Assembly: GCF_009223885.1 (NCBI RefSeq)
Contig: NZ_CP045144.1
Location: 3,274,001-3,338,000, forward strand
Length of the DNA: 64,000 nucleotides
Reading direction: 5' to 3'
Source of the DNA: Ancylobacter sp. TS-1
GTDB taxonomy: Bacteria > Pseudomonadota > Alphaproteobacteria > Rhizobiales > Xanthobacteraceae
A program made the translations under genes and the position numbers. Below are positions 38,674 through 48,230 of this stretch, one piece after another. The notes below the pieces were generated by a model. The model did not search any database and had not been told where the DNA came from. It was given only the letters and a program-made list of their open reading frames with translations. Position 1 is the stretch's first letter; every line of letters begins with the position of its first letter.

Positions 38674-39156
38674 ATGACCGGGCTGAAGCTGGTCGCGCTC
38701 GACGGCGAGGATCTGGCGGTCCTTTCGGTGCATTTGCAGGACGCGGTGGTGGCGGTGGGCGAGATGACCTACCTGCCGAGGGAGCGGCGCTTCGTGCTGC
38801 TCGCCAACCGCTTCGACTGGGAGAAGGCGATCCAGGCCGAGGCGATGGCCGATCCCGACGCGCCCGTGGGCACGGCGGCGGCGGCCGTCGGCCCCTGCGT
38901 GCGGCGCCGCGCGGGGTTGCGCTTCGAGCGCGTGCTCGGCGCGCGGGTGCGCGGCATCGACCTGAAGAAGAAGCTGGCCGTGCTCAATCTGCTCGCGCTG
39001 ACCTTCGAGGAAAGCGAGGCGCCGTCCGGCACCATCACCTTCCTGTTCTCGGGCGGCGGCGAGGTTCAGCTCGACGTCGAATGCCTCGAAGCCGGCCTCG
39101 AGGATCTCGGCCCGGCCTGGGACGCGCGCGGCACGCCCTGCCACGAGGTCGGCTGA
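38674..39156 (+). CDS. DUF2948 family protein
   Basis: 160 residues. MTGLKLVALDGEDLAVLSVH, then QDAVVAVGEMTYLPRERRFV, FDWEKA and FSGGGEVQLDVECLEAGLED are typical of DUF2948, which lies between murA and hisD in many alphaproteobacteria. Function unknown; no signal peptide or membrane segment. The start is the ATG at 38674. Confidence 0.92.
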   Translation: MTGLKLVALDGEDLAVLSVHLQDAVVAVGEMTYLPRERRFVLLANRFDWEKAIQAEAMADPDAPVGTAAAAVGPCVRRRAGLRFERVLGARVRGIDLKKKLAVLNLLALTFEESEAPSGTITFLFSGGGEVQLDVECLEAGLEDLGPAWDARGTPCHEVG

Positions 39157-39324
39157 GCGCCGGGGGCGTGTCGCCGTTCGGGCGTTCGGGCCGGCGCGCG
39201 AAGGCTCTTGTGTTCGGCGAGCCCGGTTGCGATAGGACGATCTGACCGGTCGCCCGCCCCGGCGCAGGCCGACGCGACGCCCGCGCCCGCAACCTCGCCC
39301 TCAAGGCCGCCTGCAGGACCCGCC

Positions 39325-40617
<1,293 letters not shown>

Positions 40618-40627
40618 CGGGCGCGCC

Positions 40628-41128
40628 ATGGCCGAGCCCGGGGCCGATCCGCATGCCGCGACCCGCCGTCTGGCGGCGGTGACGCTGGACGGCGCCTCCA
40701 TCGGCCGTTCCAGCATCGATGTCGATCACGAGCGGGCGGTCGCCATTTACGACCTGATCGAAGAGAACAGCTTCGCCCCGCTCGGCGATACGCAGCCCGG
40801 CCCCTACTGCCTCGCCATCTCGCTGAGCGAGGGGCGCCTCGTGCTCGACGTCACCCGCGAGGGCGGCGCCCCGGTGGTGCAGCATTATCTCTCGCTGAGC
40901 CCGCTGCGCCGGGTGGTGCGCGACTATTTCCTCGTCTGCGAGAGCTATTACTCGGCGATCCGCACCGCCAGTCCCTCGCAGATCGAGGCCATCGACATGG
41001 GCCGGCGCGGCCTGCACAACGAAGGTTCCGAGCTGCTGCGCGAGCGGCTCAAGGACAAGATCGCCCTCGATTTCGGCACGGCCCGGCGGCTGTTCACGCT
41101 GGTCTGCGCCCTGCACTGGAAGGGCTGA
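40628..41128 (+). CDS. UPF0262 family protein
   Basis: 166 residues. Core [58 protein letters not shown] and [17 protein letters not shown] match UPF0262, restricted to alphaproteobacteria and usually next to hisD. Function unknown. The start is the ATG at 40628. The next gene begins 2 bp after the stop. Confidence 0.92.
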   Translation: MAEPGADPHAATRRLAAVTLDGASIGRSSIDVDHERAVAIYDLIEENSFAPLGDTQPGPYCLAISLSEGRLVLDVTREGGAPVVQHYLSLSPLRRVVRDYFLVCESYYSAIRTASPSQIEAIDMGRRGLHNEGSELLRERLKDKIALDFGTARRLFTLVCALHWKG

Positions 41129-41130
41129 GC

Positions 41131-41622
41131 GTGCAGGTGCCGGGCGCCCCGCCGCCAATGTCCGAAGCTCCGGGCACGGCCCGGCGCACCGAGCGGCCGC
41201 AATCGGTGCTGTTCATGTGCGGGCAGAACAGCGTGCGCTCGCCCATGGCCGCCGTGCTGGCGCGCCACCTGTTCGGCCGCTCGCTCTATGTCGGCTCGGC
41301 CGGCGTGCTCAAGGGCGAGGTCGACCCCTTCGTCACCGCCGCCATCGACGAGGTGGGCCTCGATCTCTCCCGCCACCGGCCGCAGACGCTGGAGGAGCTG
41401 GAAGAAAATGAGGGGCTCGCCTTCGACCTGGTGATCACCCTGTCGCCCGATGCCCATCACCGGGCGCTGGAGCTCACCCGCACCAACGCCATCGATGTCG
41501 AGTACTGGCCGACGCCGGACCCGACGCTGGTGAGCGGCAACCGCGAGCAGCGGCTCGACGCCTACCGCGCCGTGCGTGACGAGCTGGAAGCGCGCATCCG
41601 CGCGCGCTTCCGGCCGCGCTGA
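41131..41622 (+). CDS. Low-molecular-weight phosphatase / arsenate-reductase family protein
   Basis: 163 residues. P-loop [13 protein letters not shown] (C-x5-R) at about 28-35 and a general-acid Asp in [12 protein letters not shown] define the LMW tyrosine phosphatase fold; the same fold serves thioredoxin-linked arsenate reductases. No ars genes are adjacent, so phosphatase is at least as likely. The start is the GTG at 41131, 2 bp after the UPF0262 stop; the ATG at 41158 is an alternative that drops nine residues. Confidence 0.85.
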   Translation: MQVPGAPPPMSEAPGTARRTERPQSVLFMCGQNSVRSPMAAVLARHLFGRSLYVGSAGVLKGEVDPFVTAAIDEVGLDLSRHRPQTLEELEENEGLAFDLVITLSPDAHHRALELTRTNAIDVEYWPTPDPTLVSGNREQRLDAYRAVRDELEARIRARFRPR

Positions 41623-41635
41623 GGCGCCTACGGGA

Positions 41636-41673
41636 CATGTCCCGCAAAAACCGTTCAACTTTTGCGGCACATG
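41636..41673. repeat. Inverted repeat in the leader of maf
   Basis: CATGTCCCGCAAAA and TTTTGCGGCACATG form a 14-bp inverted repeat with one mismatch and a 10-nt loop. The left arm overlaps the perfect palindrome GGGACATGTCCC (41632-41643). A dispersed intergenic repeat of this order rather than a gene-specific signal is my reading. Confidence 0.7.
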
Positions 41674-41731
41674 CTCTAGCTTGCCGGCCGAAACGCACCG
41701 CCGCACCTGCCGGCGGAAGAGGAGTGACCGC

Positions 41732-42355
41732 GTGAGCGCCCGCCCGACACTGGTGCTGGCCTCGGGTTCGCCGCGCCGTCTGGCGCTGCTGGCCCAGGCC
41801 GGAATCGAACCCGACGCCCTGCTGCCCGCCGACATCGACGAGACGCCCGAGCGTGGCGAGCTGCCGCGTCGCCTCGCCCTGCGGCTGGCGCGCGAGAAGC
41901 TCATCGCCGCCGACGCCCGCCGCCGCGCGGCGAAGGAGCACGAGGGCGCCTATCTCATCGCCGCCGACACGGTGGTCGCGGTCGGCCGGCGCATCCTGCC
42001 GAAGCCCGAAGTCGCCGAGGAGGCGGAGGACTGCCTGCGCCTGCTCTCGGGCCGTGCCCACCGCGTCTATACCGGCCTCGCGCTGATGACGCCGAAGGGC
42101 GGTGTGCGCACGCGCCTCGTCGAGACGCGGGTGCGCTTCAAACGGCTCTCCGGCGAGGAGATGGCCGCTTACATCGCTGCGCGCGAATGGCAGGGCAAGG
42201 CGGGCGGCTACGCCATCCAGGGCATCGCCGGCGCCTTTGTGGTGAAGCTGGTCGGCTCCTACACCAATGTGGTGGGTCTGCCGCTCACCGAGACGGTCTC
42301 GCTGCTCGCCGGCGAGCGCTTCCCGGTGCACCAGCGCTGGGGCAACCCCGAGTGA
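41732..42355 (+). CDS. maf: Maf-family nucleotide pyrophosphatase
   Basis: 207 residues. House-cleaning enzyme that hydrolyses non-canonical or modified nucleoside triphosphates. The family start [38 protein letters not shown] and [20 protein letters not shown] are clear. The start is the GTG at 41732 with GAAGAGGAG upstream. yacG follows 25 bp after the stop. Confidence 0.95.
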   Translation: MSARPTLVLASGSPRRLALLAQAGIEPDALLPADIDETPERGELPRRLALRLAREKLIAADARRRAAKEHEGAYLIAADTVVAVGRRILPKPEVAEEAEDCLRLLSGRAHRVYTGLALMTPKGGVRTRLVETRVRFKRLSGEEMAAYIAAREWQGKAGGYAIQGIAGAFVVKLVGSYTNVVGLPLTETVSLLAGERFPVHQRWGNPE

Positions 42356-42380
42356 GCGGCACCGGGACGGGAGACGGCGC

Positions 42381-42596
42381 ATGAGCACCGAGGACGGCCC
42401 GCCGGCTAGCGAGAAGCCCTGCCCGATCTGCAGCAAGCCGGCCGTGGCGAAGTACCGGCCCTTCTGCTCCGGGCGCTGCGCCGATGTCGACCTGCACCGC
42501 TGGCTGAGCGGCGCCTACGCGATCCCCGTCACCGAGAATGACGACGAGGATGGCGAGGAGCCCTCGCTGGCGCCCAAGCCGCCCCGCGAGAGCTAA
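42381..42596 (+). CDS. yacG: DNA gyrase inhibitor YacG, zinc-binding
   Basis: 71 residues. The four zinc cysteines are in CPICSKP and FCSGRCADVDLHRWL, followed by an acidic tail (ENDDEDGEEP). YacG binds GyrB and blocks DNA binding in E. coli. The start is the ATG at 42381 with GGGAGACGG upstream. The stop codon lies within a tandem 16-bp duplication (CCGCCCCGCGAGAGCT at 42579-42594 and 42598-42613). Confidence 0.95.
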   Translation: MSTEDGPPASEKPCPICSKPAVAKYRPFCSGRCADVDLHRWLSGAYAIPVTENDDEDGEEPSLAPKPPRES

Positions 42597-42873
42597 CCCG
42601 CCCCGCGAGAGCTGGCCTCCGCGTGAGAGCCGGCCCGCGCGCGGACTGGCCGCCGCGCGAGATCAACGGAATGCGCCCGCCCGTCCATCCGCCGCATCCG
42701 GCGTCGGCCGCCCCATGATGCCGCCGCCTGTGTCGCCGGCGGCCGATAGCGCTGCCGGGCGGGCGCGCGCGCTGGGGACGAAGGCGATTTTCCCGTTTCC
42801 GGCATATGGACAGGGGGCGACCGAGACTCTATAACCCGCCCGCTCCGCAGCGCCCCAAGGGCCTGCCGGCTAC

Positions 42874-42949
42874 GCCCAGGTAGCTCAGTTGGTAGAGCAT
42901 GCGACTGAAAATCGCAGTGTCGGCGGTTCGACTCCGTCCCTGGGCACCA
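42874..42949 (+). tRNA. tRNA-Phe (anticodon GAA)
   Basis: 76 nt with encoded CCA. Acceptor GCCCAGG/CCTGGGC, D-arm GCTC-AGTTGGTA-GAGC, anticodon arm TGCGA-CTGAAAA-TCGCA, T-arm with GTTCGACTC. The 3' end is the likely attachment site of the island to its right. A hairpin (TTTCCCCGCTTT / AAAAGCGGGAAA, 42950-42992) follows and could terminate the transcript. Confidence 0.97.
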
Positions 42950-42956
42950 TTTCCCC
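42943..42956 (+). other. Candidate left attachment repeat (attL)
   Basis: GGCACCATTTCCCC at the tRNA-Phe 3' end is repeated exactly at 53589-53602, 10.6 kb away, bracketing the region with integrase, restriction-modification and IS remnants. Confidence 0.45.
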
Positions 42957-43046
42957 GCTTTAGGTGGCTCTAGGAAGCTCAAAAAGCGGGAAATTTCCTC
43001 AACTTGGCTGAATTCGAGGCTCGCGGCGGCTCTCCGGGGCTCGTTG

Positions 43047-43060
43047 GCATCCGCGGATGC
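43047..43060. repeat. Perfect palindrome between tRNA-Phe and integrase remnant
   Basis: GCATCCGCGGATGC, flanked by TTG and TAA to give a near-palindrome of 20 bp. Similar GCATCC..GGATGC motifs lie between tRNAs and P4-type integrase genes in other islands, as I recall them; possible arm-type or Xis site. Confidence 0.4.
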
Positions 43061-43108
43061 TAACAAAGGGCGCCTCCAATTCCGTTGACAGGCATCGCCA
43101 GCCTAGCG

Positions 43109-43774
43109 ATGCCCGCACTCGACAAGAGGCCCATAGGCGAGATCAACGCGGCAGAGGTTCTCGCGGTGCTGCGCGCCATCGAGAAACGCGGAACGCATGA
43201 GGCCGCGCGCCGGCTGATCGCGGCCAACCACGTCATCCATCTCACCCGCTGGTGGAACCCCGCGGTGGAGGAGCAGTGCAATGACCGCACGCACCGCATC
43301 GGCCAGGGCCGGCCGGTGACGGTTCACATTCCACTGGCGGTGCATCCACGCCTCGGACGCAACTCCTTCGACTGCCTGCTGCAACGGTTGATGACGCACA
43401 AGCGCGGGATCGCCGATGCCGTGCTGTGGCCGCAGGAAAGCGGAGAGATGGAGCTACGGCAGCTCTACCAAGAGATTCTGAATGGGGATGAGGCCAAGGC
43501 CGCCCCGACATCCGGTCTATCCAGGGTGGAGCGCCCCGACCTCGATATCAGCGAACCGGCAGCTGGCGTCATGCGCATTGCCGTGAAGGGCGGTGGCGCC
43601 AGCATCCTGGTGACGCACGGCATCGCCCCCGAAAGCGTTGCCGGCCTCCTGGTGCCCGAGGACGCGGCCGTTATCTCGCTGGCGGCAGCGGCCCCGCCGA
43701 AACGAGCGGTTGGGCTGCCACTCTCCGTCCTGCCCGACGCCTCGCTCTGGCCGGACTACATTCTGCCGAACTGA
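43109..43774 (+). pseudogene. Chimeric frame: P4-type integrase fragment fused to SNF2 helicase C-terminus
   Basis: 221 codons. The first about 36 (MPALDKRPIGEINAAEVLAV, then LRAIEKRGTHEAARRL) match the N-terminal core of P4-type tyrosine integrases. From about codon 37 the frame continues as the end of a SWI2/SNF2 helicase: AANHVIHLTRWWNPAVEEQC, NDRTHRIGQGRPVTVHIPLA, SFDCLLQRLMTHKRG. Neither part is complete: integrase catalytic residues and helicase motifs I-IV are missing. A deletion between two island genes that kept the frame open is the simplest explanation. A few extra in-frame codons (TTG at 43085) precede the ATG. Expression as a protein is unknown. Confidence 0.8.
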
Positions 43775-45825
43775 ACCCTGCCTGCCGAGGAATCGACATC
43801 GTCCAGGAACTCGCATCCCGGCGCGATCCCCGAAAGCATGAGCCTGTCGCGGGCGCGGGTCGTTGCGACGTAGAGCAGATGCCGCTCGGTCTCTTGAATT
43901 GCCTCGAGATCGGCGACATCGCCGACAGCTGCGAGGCGCTGCGGGTCCGGCAGCACGTCTTCATCCAGCGCCATGACGGCAACAGCCCGGAACTCAAGCC
44001 CTTTGGCGTCATGCATCGCAAGGATCGCGACATCGGCGCCCGCTGCCCGTCGCGCGGCCTGCGCACGGTTCATTTGATCGGCGCCGCGCACCAGAATGGC
44101 CTGTTCCTCGGCCTTGATCCCACCCGCGACACCTTCGCGGATCCACGCACCGACGGCGGCGATCTCCTCCTCGACGCGGGCGAAGAGGCGCACTGACGGC
44201 TCCGGACCATCAAAAACCGAAACCGTGCCTCGGCGGCTTTCGCCGACGCCATCCTGATCGATGATGGTCGAGTTCAACAATCTATCGGCGAGCGAACGGA
44301 TCTGATGCGAGGTGCGGTAGCAGACTTTCAGCACCTGTGAGCGCCCGCGTATGTCCAATCCGAGTTTGGCCCAGGAAAAAGGAAGATGAAAGATCCGCTG
44401 GCCGAGATCGCCGGTGAGGAAGAGAGCATCGGGACGCGCTCCGCCTGCGGCAGCGAGGAAGCGAACCTGGGCCACTGAGAGGTCCTGCGCCTCGTCGACG
44501 ACCAGATGGGTGTAGGGCAATGCATACCCGTCAAGCATCCGCCGCGTCAGGCGGGCGTAGATATCGGCCCAGGTGACGAGGCCCGCCTGCCGCAGATGGT
44601 TCCGCACGACGGCGAAGGCCATCCAGGCTGCCTCCCTCTGCTTCTGGCCCAGACGGGTCTTTCGGCCGAGACGCGGGACGGCGGCGTAGCTTGCGACGTC
44701 GTCGATCTGCCAGGCGTCGACGACTTCCTCCCATTCCTCGATCAGAAAGCCCGCGGAATGCCCATCGCCATGACCCGCGCGTCGGGCGGCCTCGACAGCG
44801 CCTTGCACGGCGGCCGTGTCGGCAAGAGGCACCGCACCGAAGGCGTCGGTGTGGAGGGCATACGCCACCTGATCGAGCGCGGCCACCGTCACGCGCGCCC
44901 GCACCTGCCCTGAGGCTCCCGCCAGCAGGTCGACCTTGTGCTGCAGCGCCTCAGCCAGCGCCGGCGAGAAGCTGGTCAGCAGCACATGCGCCCCGGGCCG
45001 ATGGGCGAGATGCGCCGCGCGGTGCAACGCAACGATGGTCTTGCCGGTACCGGCCGAGCCGGAAACTCGGGCGGGTCCGCTCCAGGCCTTCTCGACCAGC
45101 GCCCGCTGGGTCGGGTGCAGGAACACCGCCCATTGCTCGAAGGGCGCATCGAGCGCGGCTTTCAGTTCCTCCAGCCCTTCGACGGTGCGGAAGCGGCGCT
45201 GGGCATCGGGATGGGCGAAGGGGTCCGCCCCCGGGGGCGCTCGCAGGGCGACATGGTCCTCCAGCCGCCCGCCGGTGGCGACATCGAGCAGCGCTTCCGC
45301 TGCTTCGTCGGGCAGGCGCGCGAACAGGCCATCGACGCTGGCCACGTCGGCGGCGCGCACCGTCTCCAGCCAGTCGCGCGGCACGCCGACATCGAGCAGT
45401 TGATCGTCGGTCAGCTGCGCGAAGGGGCGGTTCGCCGGCAGGACAGCCGGTGCGGCCACGGCCTCGGTGACCGGCGCGAAGGCCAGCGGGATCTCCTCGG
45501 TCCGCTCGACGATCTCGACGAATTGCATCGCCCCGGTGCGTTCATGCGGCACCAGGCGCCGACGCTCGGCCCAACGATAGGCGTCGTCATGATGGCCGAC
45601 ATAGGCGATGAGGGTGCGCGCGCCGTCCATGTGCAGCACGAGGCGGATATCCTGAGACACCCGCGCGGTCCAGAAGCCCGGCGCCGCCTCCACGCGATGC
45701 AATTGCAGGCCGTTGCCGGTCGGGTCGAGCGCGAGGTCGACCGTGCTGATCTTCACCTGCTTCTGCTCGGCGGCGGACAGGCGGCCGAGCGCCTTGGTGA
45801 AGGTGGAGGCGTAGAGCAGCGTCAT
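43756..45825 (-). CDS. UvrD/Rep superfamily I helicase with RelE-like N-terminal domain
   Basis: 689 residues. Residues 1-90 (TFTKALGRLSAAEQKQVKIS, LQLHRVEAAPGFWTARVSQD, RLVLHMDGARTLIAYVGHHD) resemble a RelE/ParE toxin fold. The helicase core follows with Walker A at 256-263 (GSAGTGKT), motif II VVDEAQDLSVAQVR, and C-terminal motifs including CYRTSHQIR and HDAKGLEFRAVAVMALDED. All helicase motifs appear intact. It is probably cotranscribed with the methyltransferase remnant 55 bp upstream and belongs to the restriction-modification locus. It overlaps the chimeric frame by 19 bp, tail to tail. Confidence 0.88.
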   Translation of the reverse strand: MTLLYASTFTKALGRLSAAEQKQVKISTVDLALDPTGNGLQLHRVEAAPGFWTARVSQDIRLVLHMDGARTLIAYVGHHDDAYRWAERRRLVPHERTGAMQFVEIVERTEEIPLAFAPVTEAVAAPAVLPANRPFAQLTDDQLLDVGVPRDWLETVRAADVASVDGLFARLPDEAAEALLDVATGGRLEDHVALRAPPGADPFAHPDAQRRFRTVEGLEELKAALDAPFEQWAVFLHPTQRALVEKAWSGPARVSGSAGTGKTIVALHRAAHLAHRPGAHVLLTSFSPALAEALQHKVDLLAGASGQVRARVTVAALDQVAYALHTDAFGAVPLADTAAVQGAVEAARRAGHGDGHSAGFLIEEWEEVVDAWQIDDVASYAAVPRLGRKTRLGQKQREAAWMAFAVVRNHLRQAGLVTWADIYARLTRRMLDGYALPYTHLVVDEAQDLSVAQVRFLAAAGGARPDALFLTGDLGQRIFHLPFSWAKLGLDIRGRSQVLKVCYRTSHQIRSLADRLLNSTIIDQDGVGESRRGTVSVFDGPEPSVRLFARVEEEIAAVGAWIREGVAGGIKAEEQAILVRGADQMNRAQAARRAAGADVAILAMHDAKGLEFRAVAVMALDEDVLPDPQRLAAVGDVADLEAIQETERHLLYVATTRARDRLMLSGIAPGCEFLDDVDSSAGRVQFGRM

Positions 45826-45880
45826 GCCCGCTTATCCCACCCGAACCGTCGCCCCCGCCGCGCCGCCCTGCTTCCCATCC

Positions 45881-47160
45881 CTAAACCGCCACCACCTTCA
45901 TCACCTCGTCGCCGAGATGGTTGATGACCTTCACCGCGACACGGCCGCCGGCCGGGCGGGGGAAGGGGCGCGAGCGGGTGCGCTTGAGGCTTTCCCACGC
46001 CTCCTGGTCGATCTCCGCCTTCAGCGTCGTCTTCAGCGCCTTGTAGGGATCGTTGGCGCCGGGGAAATAGGCGTGGCGCACGCGGAAATTCTCGTAGTCG
46101 TAATCGGTGTCGATGAACCACACCGCGATGTCGTCGGCGTCCGAGCTTTCGATCTGCCCGGCCTTGTACATGTCGACGCCGGCCAGCTCGATCGAGACCA
46201 GCCCGTCGCCCTCGTCATGCGCCTGGATATCCGGCTCGCCGAACACGGTGAACAGGTTGCCGGCGCCTGTCGAGGCGAGGTCGGGCATGTGCAGATCGGG
46301 GTTGATGCGCGCCTGCAGCACGGTGAGGGCGCCCATGCGGTCGAACTCGCTGGCATGGGCGTCGAAATTGAACGCGGCGACGATCAGCAGGTCGAAGCCG
46401 GCCTCCATCGCCTCGCGGGCGGCGGCTGTTATGTCGGGGCGGGAGACGGTGCCGTATTCCGGGCCGACAAGGATGGCGGCGCGGCGCTCCGGGCTGTCGG
46501 CCAGCGTGTCGCCTTCCCCTTCGGAGGCCTGCCGCACCCGGCCCTCGGCGCAGATGAAACGGCCGGGCCAGGGCTTGATCGCGGTGAACACCAGCCGGTC
46601 CGCCTTGTGCGCCTGCTGCACGCCGGACTTCTTCAGATTGTCGAGGATCATTTCGGCGAAATCGGCGCTCTCGATGCGCTCGCCTGCCTTGCGACGGCCC
46701 TCGTTGGCTTCCAGCTCGTCGAACAGGCTGTCGTCATAGTCCACCGCCGGCACGCGGTGCGGGGAGAGGCTTTCCACCGTGAACGGACCGGCGACGCGCA
46801 CGCGCGCGCGGTCGTCATAGGGCTGGTCGTAGAGATATTCGGTATCGGCCTTGGCGGCGATGGAGGCGTCGATCTCGCTCTGGCGGGCGATCCGCTGTGT
46901 CCACCACGCCGCATGCGCGGCCTTGGCCTCGGCCGGCCAGTCGGTGGCGGCCGCGCGGGGGATTTCCCATTCCTCCCACGCCTTGCCGAGGCTGGCGTTC
47001 AGCGTCGCGCGCAGCGGCTCCAGCTTCTGCTGGAAGGCCTCCCAGATGGTGTCGATCTCGGCATTGTTGGCGATGGATTTCAGCGTGATGTGCGGCGCGC
47101 GCTTATAGACGAAGCCGTGGCGCAGGCGGTTATAGGTCGGCGTCTGCGAGGGGAGAGAGC
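45881..47160 (-). pseudogene. C-terminal half of a site-specific DNA methyltransferase
   Basis: About 425 residues, from YNRLRHGFVYKRAPHITLKS to MKVVAV at the end. This segment is recognisable as the C-terminal part of large type III-like or DUF1156-like adenine methyltransferases. The N-terminal half, with the SAM site and the DPPY-type catalytic motif, is absent: the frame runs only about 50 unrelated codons further to 47308, into the HNH gene tail. No credible start or ribosome site is seen. It is probably inactive, with its 5' half removed when the HNH segment arrived. Confidence 0.78.
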
Positions 47161-47250
47161 GCGTGGTCTGGGAGGCTTTAAGCTGGCGCCGGACCGCACT
47201 CCCCAAAAGACGCAGCCGACGAAAATTCACCTGCGTCCATGCACACCATA

Positions 47251-48198
47251 TCAATCGCCTACATAACATTGAGACTGATGCCATCTCAGATTTTCTAACG
47301 ACGGCCAATATGCACTATCCTGCGGTAGCTTTATCGAAGCCCCATGCAGGCGTCGATATTCATTGCCGTTGTTGAATACTTGCCGAATTTTATCGCTGAC
47401 ATGAAATTTGTATTCATCGGTGATCGTCGCAAAGCCGGCATCTAACACGCTGTGTATATCCTTGCGAAGCAGGAGCCCATTGGAAGCCTCGTGCGTGCCA
47501 CCTAACGAATAGGGCCTGATATGAGCGGCTTCCAAGGCGGGAAGCACGCGCGTCTCCGAAATGGCGCACTCGAAGCGATACTGACCGGCGATCCTGATTC
47601 TGAATGCGCCTTGTCCCAGGCGCGGCAATATGGATACAGGCTCGCCATAGCGAGCCTGTTCAACCTCTTCGAAGCCCTCAAAACTCTTCTTGGCTCGGGA
47701 AAACAAGACAGACGGATGCGTCCGCTGTTCCAGTTGCTGGAGTAGCCGGGCGCCCTCACCGTAATGGGAGTCGTAGACCTTTCCCGTTACGATATTTGAG
47801 GACCAGTCCGATGGAATTTCGAACCACTCATCAGGCTCAAAGAAAACCGGATTCGCCAAGACGCGGCATCCAATAAGCGTCTGGGGGGTAATTTGCTGGT
47901 CTGTCCGGTAACGACGAATGGCGCGCATCATGTCACCTAGATCAGGATGGCCGTTAGCTATACCGAGAGAGTCCCATGCGAATTGGATGGGAACATTGAT
48001 ACTGCTCACGAGAACGCCGTATCCGCCGATGACATTTCGAGGGCTCTTCAGGCGAAAGACAAATAAACCGCCTTCGCCAATTGCCTTAAATAACTGCTGA
48101 TTAGGTTTCCAAAAATTTACGTCTTCCAACGGTTGGTTTGACTTCAGAAAATCGAACCACTGATTATCAGTGTTCGCGACGTAAATCTGATGCATCAT
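47251..48198 (-). CDS. HNH endonuclease family protein
   Basis: 315 residues. The C-terminal third holds an HNH motif of the HNH_2 type: LEAAHIRPYSLGGTHEASNG, LLLRKDIHSVLDAGFATI. The N-terminal 200 residues (YVANTDNQWFDFLKSNQ, FWKPNQQLFKAIGEGGLFVF) form a domain found with such nucleases, possibly for recognition of foreign or modified DNA. The DNA is visibly richer in A+T than its neighbours, so it was acquired separately. The start is the ATG at 48198; a TTG lies one codon upstream. It begins 32 bp after the truncated restriction gene and ends at the methyltransferase remnant. Confidence 0.88.
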   Translation of the reverse strand: MMHQIYVANTDNQWFDFLKSNQPLEDVNFWKPNQQLFKAIGEGGLFVFRLKSPRNVIGGYGVLVSSINVPIQFAWDSLGIANGHPDLGDMMRAIRRYRTDQQITPQTLIGCRVLANPVFFEPDEWFEIPSDWSSNIVTGKVYDSHYGEGARLLQQLEQRTHPSVLFSRAKKSFEGFEEVEQARYGEPVSILPRLGQGAFRIRIAGQYRFECAISETRVLPALEAAHIRPYSLGGTHEASNGLLLRKDIHSVLDAGFATITDEYKFHVSDKIRQVFNNGNEYRRLHGASIKLPQDSAYWPSLENLRWHQSQCYVGD

Positions 48199-48230
48199 CA
48201 ATCTGCATATTCGAGAAAGAACGCGTTAGG

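Noticed and set aside
41131..41622. Arsenic-resistance operon
   Set aside because: The C-x5-R fold is shared with phosphatases, the gene sits in a conserved housekeeping cluster, and no arsR, arsB or acr3 gene is nearby.
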